Below are positions 56,546 to 64,000 of a DNA stretch of 64,000 nt, piece after piece. A program made the position numbers and the translations under genes. Below the pieces are notes generated by a model. The model had not been told where the DNA came from, searched no databases, and saw nothing but the letters and a program-made list of their open reading frames with translations. The stretch lies in assembly GCF_033297395.1 (NCBI RefSeq), contig NW_027041854.1, forward strand, positions 77,124 through 141,123, written 5' to 3'. Source of the stretch: Canariomyces notabilis (taxonomy: Eukaryota > Ascomycota > Sordariomycetes > Sordariales > Chaetomiaceae). The first letter of the stretch is position 1. Each line of letters opens with the position of its first letter.

Positions 56546-58543
56546 TCAAAGCCCCCAAATCTCTGCCCATCGTCTGGAGTCGGTCCTCAGCGGGCCATCC
56601 AGCCGCCCAAACCTTGCCGGCTTACCCGTATTGGCTTCCGGGAGACAGAGCCACTCCCTCACACAATCAGGCACCTCTTCCTTGATGTGGCTGATACAAA
56701 TCAAGGCCTGCTGGTCCGAAAGGCCCTTCACTTTCACCTTCCCGGACTCCGCCGCTGGACTCGGGATCACCGCCGACCTAGTGCGTGGGCGGCTGCCGGA
56801 GCCTGACGCGTACATTTTTTCTTCCCCGGAAGCTAAGAAAAGCATGCACTTGTCCCGTACAGCATCATCCATGCCACTGAACGCCTCATCGAGGACCACA
56901 ATGTCCGGATGCTTTACGATTGCCCGAAGGAAGAGTAGGATGCGCTGAGCGCTGAATGACAGCTCCCCAAACATATAGTCGCTCGCCCACCCAACAGACA
57001 CAGCTGATGAGCTCTCCGGGGACGGCAGCTTAGCAAAGGCGGGGTTGAGTTCTTGCTCAAACCACTTAAGCGTGGCCTCGACTTGTTCTTTGGCAACGTC
57101 GTCAAGATTGGGCTTGCTGCGAAAAGTGTCTGCCCACGCGCTTTCAAGAACTTGCCGGACCGTCAGATTGCGCGGCATATGCTGATGAATCTCGGGGCTA
57201 GAGTGTCCGACACGGGACTGGATGTCCCAGTAAGTCAGCGGGCGCTGCCCGGAACCAGGCTCGGGCAATCTGCTGCGACCGAAGAGCTTGATCGGCAGAG
57301 AGTAGGTCTGTGGATGGTCGGAACAGAGAAGTGAGACGATTGTGGTCTTTCCGGAGCCGTTGGGGCCAAAGACCCCCCACCTCTCTCCTCTCCGGACAGT
57401 CCAATAGAGCCCACCTATCGGCTTCCCATCTCGCTCCTCGGTCCAGTTGCCCAGCGCCACCTTATCTCCATACTTGACTCTGCAGCCCTGCATCTCAACA
57501 AGAGGTTCTCCTAAGACCCTGTCCGCAACAGGCTTCTCAACGACTCCATGAGCAATGCTGATGGAGAATTCCTCGCCCAGTGACTCGCCCACAATGCCGT
57601 CTTTCGTGAGCACTCGGCCCATTTCACCCAGAGCATGCACAGGGAGGGCCTCATCCTCTGGACCACCATTCTGGACACGTCGTACGTATTTCCTCAGTCC
57701 ATCTAGAACGGTCTCTTTGTCACCCATAACTCCAACCTGCGAATCTGTCCTGAGGTACACTAGATGCGTGATCCACTCAGGTAACGGATCCTGCGGCCTG
57801 GCGCTCAACACCAAACGCGGGCTCGCCTTCTGGGCGAGGGAATGTAGTAGCGGACTCAGCCCAGCGACGGTGGGCGGATCCAAGCCCATGAACGGTTCAT
57901 CCAGCAACAGGACCTCGGGGTTCGTCAGCAGGGCCCGAGCAATGCGCGCCCTTCTGCCCTGCCCGTTCGACAGGAACGAGACGGGAAGATCCAGCAGGCT
58001 CTCGAGCCGAAGGTCGACAACCACGCGCTCAAACAGCTTCGAGTCCACACCCTCGTCTCCGGGAAGCTTGGAAGGGTTCAGCTGCATGTTGCCCAGGAGG
58101 AAGTCCCTGAGTGAGAAGTCGGTGATCTCTCTCCGCGACTCGTACCGCGCCGATAAGTAGGCAGAGGCGGCTGGGCCAAGCCCACCCTCGCCATTCGCGT
58201 CAAAGCCAACATACTGGATCGCGAGCGCCGGCGACTTCAGCCGGTGCGATACCTGATCGGTGCTGAGGTACGGAAAAGAGCGGGCGGTCGGCGGGAAACA
58301 CAGGTGCTGGCCACGAAGAATGTGAAGGAAGGTAGTCTTCCCAGAGAGTGACGGCCCAGCGATAGCCCAGTTGTGGGGAGTCTCGCTTCGTGAAGGAAGT
58401 TCAAAGCTCAAGCCCTTGAAAAGCGCCGGGTTTGGATGTGAGTGTGCATGTGTATGTCCCGTCGAGACTGTGCCCGGTTGGTGCCGGTAAAAGGTGCCAT
58501 TGGCGATTCGAATTATGGGAGGAGGAATATTTGGGATACGCAT
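56546..58543 (-). CDS. Soluble tandem ABC ATPase, YDR061W/ModF-like
   Basis: Single exon, 665 aa, two nucleotide-binding domains and no membrane segment. Domain 1: Walker A GPSLSGKTT (about 63-71), signature LSNGQGRRARIA, Walker B VLLLDEPFMGLD. Domain 2: Walker A GPNGSGKTT, a divergent signature ELSFSAQRIL in place of LSGGQ, Walker B IVVLDEAFSGMD. The layout matches the yeast YDR061W protein and bacterial ModF-type ATPases, which have no known transport partner. A linker of about 90 residues separates the domains. Function unknown; it cannot be a transporter on its own. Confidence 0.82.
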   Translation of the reverse strand: MRIPNIPPPIIRIANGTFYRHQPGTVSTGHTHAHSHPNPALFKGLSFELPSRSETPHNWAIAGPSLSGKTTFLHILRGQHLCFPPTARSFPYLSTDQVSHRLKSPALAIQYVGFDANGEGGLGPAASAYLSARYESRREITDFSLRDFLLGNMQLNPSKLPGDEGVDSKLFERVVVDLRLESLLDLPVSFLSNGQGRRARIARALLTNPEVLLLDEPFMGLDPPTVAGLSPLLHSLAQKASPRLVLSARPQDPLPEWITHLVYLRTDSQVGVMGDKETVLDGLRKYVRRVQNGGPEDEALPVHALGEMGRVLTKDGIVGESLGEEFSISIAHGVVEKPVADRVLGEPLVEMQGCRVKYGDKVALGNWTEERDGKPIGGLYWTVRRGERWGVFGPNGSGKTTIVSLLCSDHPQTYSLPIKLFGRSRLPEPGSGQRPLTYWDIQSRVGHSSPEIHQHMPRNLTVRQVLESAWADTFRSKPNLDDVAKEQVEATLKWFEQELNPAFAKLPSPESSSAVSVGWASDYMFGELSFSAQRILLFLRAIVKHPDIVVLDEAFSGMDDAVRDKCMLFLASGEEKMYASGSGSRPRTRSAVIPSPAAESGKVKVKGLSDQQALICISHIKEEVPDCVREWLCLPEANTGKPARFGRLDGPLRTDSRRWAEIWGL

Positions 58544-59016
58544 CCTGCCAATTGAGGTCCAGCAACCTCTTGGACGGCCATGATGCTGTTGAAATCGAAC
58601 AGTGAGTCAAACGAGAACCTGATCGTCGCTAATAAATTCGGAGATAATTCGAAGCGGCAACAGTGGCTGTGGTGGAACTCCTTAGGAGTACCTAATTATT
58701 ACCTTAAACGGTTAGTGCAGGCTAATTGCCAAATATTACATAATCCAACCTTTGCCTTAATGGCTGCTCACGCGGCCCGTTGGCGCCTGGAGACAAGGAG
58801 CTGACCCCGGAACGCAAGGCTACTGCAGCCTTGAGCAACTGCCTCAACCCAAGCTTCTGTGCTTCGACTTACGCCTTGTCACGACCCCCCTCGCATCGCC
58901 AATCTGTTGGTACAAACTGCCACAACAGAGAGTGCCCGACACGAATCCGTCATAGGCCGAGCTGCAAAAACGATACATCATCACCAATCACCTGCATATT
59001 CCAGCCAACCTTCACG
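58544..59016. promoter_or_regulatory. Divergent promoter region, ABC ATPase and UMP1 genes
   Basis: Head-to-head pair. I looked for an Rpn4-type GGTGGCAAA element expected for some proteasome genes and did not see one here. Confidence 0.35.
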
Positions 59017-59573
59017 ATGGTACGTTCCTCCTGCTCACAATCCCTCCAGTGCGCAAGTCGACAAGACCAACCCACTAACCCATCCCGCTCTCCAAACAGT
59101 CACTCCGCATCGTCCCCGCCGAGGGCCACCTGAACTCGTTCAGCCACATCGCTGAGCGGACAGCGGGCGCACCGTCGGCGCCGGGACTGCACGACACGCT
59201 GCGGGCGGGCGTTGGGCCGTCGCCGTACAGCGCCGCCGAGAACAAGCCGACGTCCGCACACCCGCTCGAGGCGCGGCTCAAGTCGTGGGAGGCGACGCGC
59301 GAGGCGCTGCGCATGGAGACGCTGCGGCGGACGTACGGCATCGCGGAGCCCATCCGCCGCGGGATGGAGCTCAAGATCACGCGCGAGGGCGAGTGGAAAC
59401 CCATGGCGCTAGGCGGGACGTCCGGCGGGCTGGGCAGCGTGCATGAGGAGATTCTGAGCGGCAGGGACGACACAATCACGTGGGAGGATGTCTTCACTGG
59501 AGAGGAGTTGAGGGCGCCGGTGGGGATCCATGATGAAATCGAGAGGAAGTTGAAGATGCAACCGCCTGCGTAA
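59017..59573 (+). CDS. ump1: Proteasome maturation factor UMP1
   Basis: Assembly chaperone of the 20S proteasome that is degraded when the particle matures. The first exon is only the ATG (59017-59019). An 80-nt intron (donor GTACGT, acceptor AACAG) follows, and exon 2 runs 59100-59573, giving 158 aa, close to the usual length. The start SLRIVPAEGHLNSF, then GLHDTLRAGVGPSPYSA, HPLEARLKSWEATR, and the core METLRRTYGIAEPIRRGMEL are typical of the family. The end GIHDEIERKLKM is the usual short C-terminal helix. Acts in nucleus and cytoplasm with half-proteasomes. Confidence 0.9.
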
Positions 59574-60205
59574 TAGGCGAGATGCTTTAGGTGGCGAATC
59601 GATGGGATTGCTGTCCGACGGCCCAGCACGCTCTCGGGTACAACCGGGGCGGTTTTGAGACCGTTGGATCGGCAATTGTGTACAGTACCTTATTCAAGTC
59701 CATGGAATCAAGGTCCAGCACGACAATACACTACGAATGCGAGAAAGGTTGGGACGCAGTGTTGACGGCAATCTTCTGACTTGACGGCATCTCCTTATCT
59801 TGCAGAGCAAGCAACAAAATACACGTGTGAACGGGTAACGTCAAGATCAGCAAACTCAAAGTTATGTTGCAGACGATAGCCTTACAGCTAGCCAAGAAGC
59901 AATACGGCGATTCACCAGAGAATTGGGTTCCTCCCATCCTAACATTCAATCACTTGGACACTTATACGAGCACAAAACGCCGAACCCGATTCCTACCCGG
60001 ATGAAACTCAAAAACGTCTTCGTATAAGAGAGTCCAACCCAGCTCCCTGCCGCATAAATGCAATCCAATGTCCCAAAGGGCAAGAAGCCCAACACAATAC
60101 GCCAAGATGGCAGCCCAATGTTCTCCATCCGCAGCAGCACTACGCTACCAGGGCTCAGACAGGTAGAGCTTCTTTAGAGCAGGCCGTCCAGCAGCGTTTG
60201 GCCAA
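59574..60205. other. Convergent 3' region, UMP1 and UBL3-like genes
   Basis: No coding sequence recognised. Confidence 0.45.
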
Positions 60206-60975
60206 CTATAAGATGACGCAACACCCACCGCCTCCTTCGCGGGGTCTTCCTTCCCGGCTGCTGGTCTTACCCCCCTTGCCGGCCTCCTCTTCCTCCAGCA
60301 TCTCAGCCGGCCGTACCGACATGTGCACAACATTTGGGCTGTCTATGCTAAACTGGTACTCTGCTCAAGCGGTCAGTCAATCTCTCTGCAGAATGCCAAG
60401 GGTCCGCACTCACTCTTCAACTGCTCCTTGTCGTCCAACAACTTTCCAAAATGGATTAACCTGATGCTGCTGGGACTCGCCGGCTTACCCTCCCACTCCT
60501 CACGCCATTCTCTCAATATCAACTCCTTCAGTTTATATACGGAAATGCTGAACGGGTCTTTGGCACCCGAGTCCGTGACGTCCGGAATCTCGACGTTGCG
60601 CTTCGCGAGGTATTTCTCATCTAGTCTGTAGGGATGCCGAGCCCCTGTCGGGAGGAGAAGTGTGATGGTACAGACGGGTGTATCGTGCGGGATTGCGGGC
60701 GGCGGCAGGTCAGAGGGTTCTATTGACAAGGAATCCCCCTCCCTCTGCTTCTCGACCGGCGGGGGAGGTTCGTCCCTCTCTTTTCCCTTAGACGATGCAT
60801 CGGCGTCGGTGCTTGTAGTGGCCTGTTGGGCAGCCGTCTCATCCGCTGATTGTTTGTCCTGTGTCTGCTCGTTTGATGTTTCGTCCTCTATGTCGTTTAC
60901 CGGTATCGGGCGCGTAGGCTGTTGTGCGTTTTGACCCCCCGATTGACCGCCACTAGTCTGGAAACCGTCCGCCAT
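60206..60975 (-). CDS. Prenylated ubiquitin-fold protein, UBL3/MUB-like
   Basis: Membrane-anchored ubiquitin-fold protein. Exons 60975-60414 and 60360-60206 (53-nt phase-1 intron, donor GTGAGT, acceptor GAGCAG) give 238 aa. The first 100 residues are disordered, rich in Gln, Asp and Pro. The ubiquitin-like fold covers about 105-215 (TITLLLPTGARHPYRL, SIRLIHFGKLLDDKEQLK, then SPNVVHMSVRP). The C-terminus ends GGGGCCVIL, whose last four residues CVIL form a CaaX box with Leu at X, predicting geranylgeranylation and membrane attachment. UBL3 proteins have this same fold plus prenyl tail, here with an N-terminal extension. Confidence 0.82.
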
Positions 60976-62296
60976 GGTCGCAGGCCTAGACAGCGGGAAG
61001 AGAACCGACGGTCAGAGTAATGGTGCGACAGCGAAGAAGTGGGACGCCTGGGCACTCCAAATCACAACGATGAACCCCGATTCCAAACAATAAAAATCCA
61101 AGATACAAGGGCAGCGAGTCACCCACTGCGACGGGTACGGATTGGCTGCCGGCTTCCGACAATCCAAAAGCGGTGCCTCACGTTAGCGAAGGGATGACCG
61201 GTCGACGGTGGGCGATCGTGTCCTTATCTCCCCCTTCTTCCGTCCAAGACACGAAGCACCTAGCGGCTGACAGGCAGATAGGGTGAGACTACTAGGAGCC
61301 GGGTAGACGGGAGTCGCTATGCCGCAGTCTAGAATCTTGACGGTGCAGTGGGGATGCCGGACTAGGAATCGGCTACCGATACAAAGCGACCGGATTCGAT
61401 GCAAAGGAAACAAGCCAAAAGAGCGAGATCTATGACGCGACGCGCGCAGTGAATTGAACGGGCCGCGAGCGAAGATGAAACGGCCTGCTCGTCAGCCCAA
61501 TATTTCTTCCCTTCGCTCCAGCAACAACTCGGGATTGGCGCAATCAGCGAAGGACGGAACAAGTGAACATCTGTTGGCACCAGAAGAACGTGATACCAGA
61601 ATTTTCATTAGCAGCCAGCCGTTCAAGCGCCAGAGGTCGTTTGCAGCGGGAAAGGAAATAGGAAAGAAGGCTTGGCAGGAGTTGCGGTCGATGGCTGAGG
61701 ATTGTGGAACACCTGCCAGGTGATCTCCCGGGGACGCTTTGGAAACGGCTGCTGTGGGCATGGCTTGATATTGGGGAAGGCCCACCGCTCAGCGCTCAGC
61801 TCGGTGAGACTCCACTAACGCACGGGCCACAAGCTCAGTCGCGGTGGAGTTCATGACGCATTCTCAAAAGCTTCTCGAACTTTGCATCCAGCGGTGCCCT
61901 AGTAGACCGTCTTGAAGAGCAGCTCGAAACCCGCAGGCAGGCTACATAGATCTGTTCACCTATACACAGACGAAATGCCTCGTTGGGTGCTGCTACTCGC
62001 TTTATGCTCATATACAGCAATTTCGTAGAAACTCGCTTTCCAGGCTTTCGGTCCATTCGGCATTTCCCGATTCGGCCCATTATCAATCGAACCCTCAGGT
62101 CAGGATCCCTCCCCGTGCTGCTTCTCAAGACCGCCCTTATTGCACCCATCCGACGGGTACACAAACACAGCAGTAAGATTTTTGTTTCACACCACGTAGG
62201 CCACTGCAGTGAATTACGTATGTAGCACATTGTGCTGCCATAGCCATGAGAAACTGAAGGTACCTCACGCGATTAGCTTCCGACAGGCCCAGGGTA
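60976..62296. other. Gene-poor region, 1.3 kb
   Basis: Promoter of the UBL3-like gene, then sequence with only short motif-free frames on both strands. Confidence 0.4.
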
Positions 62297-62638
62297 TCAT
62301 CCAGCTTTGGCTTTCACGGAACGGATGCCAACTGCCTTGCGGTATCCTGCCGTGCTATCACCCCTTGTGAACCAGTTTCCCTTCGCGTTACGCCACAGGA
62401 GAAATGACGCGGAGTCAGCACACAGATTGTAGCGATCTAACCATTGCAGCAGGTACGCCAAAGGAGGCAGGCCGTACTGTACTCTGGAATCCCACTCGGC
62501 ATCACTCGACTCACAACTTGTACGCCCAGGGGCAAAGATTTTCTTAACTTTCGCCCAGAAGCAAGAGATATCAAGGTTGCATAGTCGGGCCATAGTGGAG
62601 ATGTGGAAATGCCTTGCGTCAGACTCGGCTCGGGCCAT
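62297..62638 (-). CDS. Possible small protein, unrecognised
   Basis: Frame of 113 codons from the ATG at 62638; an inner ATG at 62593 would give 98 aa. The C-terminal half (YGLPPLAYLLQWLDRYN, FLLWRNAKGNWF) has protein-like composition, but no domain is recognised and codon use is not distinctive. It may be chance or a fragment. Confidence 0.2.
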   Translation of the reverse strand: MARAESDARHFHISTMARLCNLDISCFWAKVKKIFAPGRTSCESSDAEWDSRVQYGLPPLAYLLQWLDRYNLCADSASFLLWRNAKGNWFTRGDSTAGYRKAVGIRSVKAKAG

Positions 62639-62846
62639 GATCAACCGACTCGCCACGAAACTGAAGCCGAACTCGGCTCCAGCCTCCCGGGAATAGCCCA
62701 AGTGAGGCCGGGCCGCGGCTGGGGCCGACCTGCCAGGATATTAGGACAGTTCAGTCGCTCAACGCGTCTTAGGTCTACTAAAACACCATGGGCTCTAGGT
62801 AGGCATTGCGGTTCTTCTTTAATACAGACCGTAGGTATTCCTTCAG

Positions 62847-63278
62847 TCAAGCTGAGCCCTGTTACTAATAGTCCGGACACATCTGAGGAATCTCTCACTC
62901 GACTAGAAACGGTCCTTCTTTCTACATGTAGCCCTCAGCAGGAATACATCTACCTGAACGAGAAGCTGTACAAGTACCATCTCTTCCTCGACATCCTCAC
63001 TGGAAACATTGCCGTGGTGGACAGGGTATCATCGTACTCAAGAACAGAGGATGGTTAGGGAACGTTCCCGCTACTAAACGCAGGTACGACCAGCCGAGGG
63101 CGTCACTTTAAAGTCCATCGTTGGCAGCTGGAATGTCACCAAGTGTGGAGCAATCTACAAGACTCGAGGCGTTGGGAAAGGTTTACTGTCTGATATATCC
63201 ATGTCCCAGAAAACCATCTCTATAGCGATACCTGGCAGCGAAAGCCTTGTTCAGGTTCTCATGGGAGAAAGTAAGTAG
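62847..63278 (+). CDS. Possible gene fragment with a spliced C-terminal end
   Basis: Two open segments join through a 58-nt phase-0 intron (63026-63083) with a good branch site (CTACTAAAC) and CGCAG acceptor: ...LYKYHLFLDILTGNIAVVDR then VRPAEGVTLKSIVGSWNV... The second part runs through TKCGAIYKTRGVGKGLLSD and ends at TAG 63276-63278 after VLMGESK. A possible acceptor (CCTTCAG) precedes the first segment at 62846, so upstream exons may exist or be lost. Composition is like a folded domain. I do not recognise the family. Confidence 0.35.
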
Positions 63279-64000
63279 TGACTAAGTACTCTGTACTCAC
63301 AGGACTCTTCCCACCGGACATTGTTCTTGGTCGTTGGGTTTTTGTCGGTTCTATGGTGCCGCTATAAGCGTGCAAAAAACCGCACTTAGTGCGCTTCATA
63401 CCAGTGCAACCGCCTGGTATCGTTGTGGTATGTCGGATACGGGGTACCTTTGTGCCAGTCCAGGTCTGTTAAGAGGGGTAGTCGAGAGGATAATTTTCAC
63501 ATACAAAAATTGCGCTGCACTAACAGACGTCGATGACTCTCGAAGTACCGTGGTTTGAAAGTGTCCAAGCCATTGTCGGCGCGCAAGTACTAAATGGATG
63601 CTTCAGAGCAGGCGATCAGTAGGGAAGGTGCTGCTTTGAATCTCAATGGAACGCCAGGAGCCCTCGACTACTTTCTGGAGAGGTGAGAGAGTCTGGAAGC
63701 TGGACTCGGCGCATATATAAGTGGTAGTATTCGCCATGCTCAACGTTTCTACATCCCATTGTGTAACAGCCCACGAAACCACAAAGAAATGTTGAGTTCA
63801 AGGTATCTGTCACGGCACATGCCACTACCTAAAGTCGGTAGGCCCAGACCGCCAGGTACAGCAGAAGTGTGCACTACTCATGCGAAGCCGTTCTCACAAG
63901 CACCCCCTCCATAACGACCAAACAATTACCTATATCGTTTACTCTAGGCAAGTACCTATCGAAGGACATAATCCCGGAACCACTGTTCAGAGCCTGCCAG
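63279..64000. other. Window end, no gene seen
   Basis: Short open frames only, none with motif or intron structure. Confidence 0.4.

Overview
The window is nuclear DNA of a filamentous ascomycete, most likely a Sordariomycete (possibly Sordariales). The evidence is short GT..AG introns of about 50-125 nt with fungal branch-point motifs, 5' and 3' flanks of several hundred bases, housekeeping proteins of filamentous-fungal type (Bud3-like RhoGEF, Kap114, PI31, UMP1, kinesin-6-like, prenylated UBL3-like protein), and fungus-specific families (DUF6604, NACHT/ankyrin STAND proteins, HET, caspase-like, HNH-APH). No rRNA, tRNA, CRISPR or bacterial-type feature was seen. Gene models were assembled by hand from splice junctions that keep the frame. 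No alignment or search was run, so family names rest on motif recognition.

Layout. 0.3-1.8 kb: FAD monooxygenase. 3.3-6.3 kb: broken DUF6604 gene. 6.9-7.5 kb: small gene split by a 440-bp element with terminal inverted repeats and a 6-bp target duplication. 8.2-20.3 kb: housekeeping block (Bud3-like RhoGEF, Rev7, Kap114/importin-9, PI31). 20.7-22.6 kb: HNH-like plus APH-kinase protein with a late frameshift. 22.8-27.3 kb: decayed NACHT-ankyrin gene. 28.1-29.4 kb: secreted tyrosinase. 30.7-32.1 kb: helical N-terminal domain fused to a degenerate low-molecular-weight phosphatase fold. 32.6-39.2 kb: acidic disordered protein and kinesin-6-like motor. 40.1-41.8 kb: caspase-like protein lacking both catalytic residues. 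42.2-45.9 kb: intact NACHT protein. 46.8-48.4 kb: secreted GH43. 48.6-49.6 kb: SHxW/WxDxxCxPQ protein. 51.2-52.8 kb: GT32 glycosyltransferase and DUF1993 protein. 53.9-56.0 kb: HET-domain protein. 56.5-61.0 kb: soluble ABC ATPase, UMP1, UBL3-like. 61-64 kb: mostly gene-poor, with one possible gene remnant.

Two kinds of gene alternate. Conserved housekeeping genes are intact. Between them lies accessory content typical of fungal self/non-self recognition and cell-death repertoires: two NACHT proteins, a HET protein, a DUF6604 protein, a pseudo-caspase, a pseudo-phosphatase fused to an NLR-type N-terminal helix bundle, and the SHxW protein. Two of these carry inactivating lesions that include a TAG codon readable as a C-to-T change at CpA, which is what repeat-induced point mutation (RIP) would produce. 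The proteins most worth following up are the pseudo-phosphatase fusion and the pseudo-caspase. Both have intact reading frames but have lost the residues needed for catalysis, which suggests sensing or scaffolding rather than enzymatic roles.
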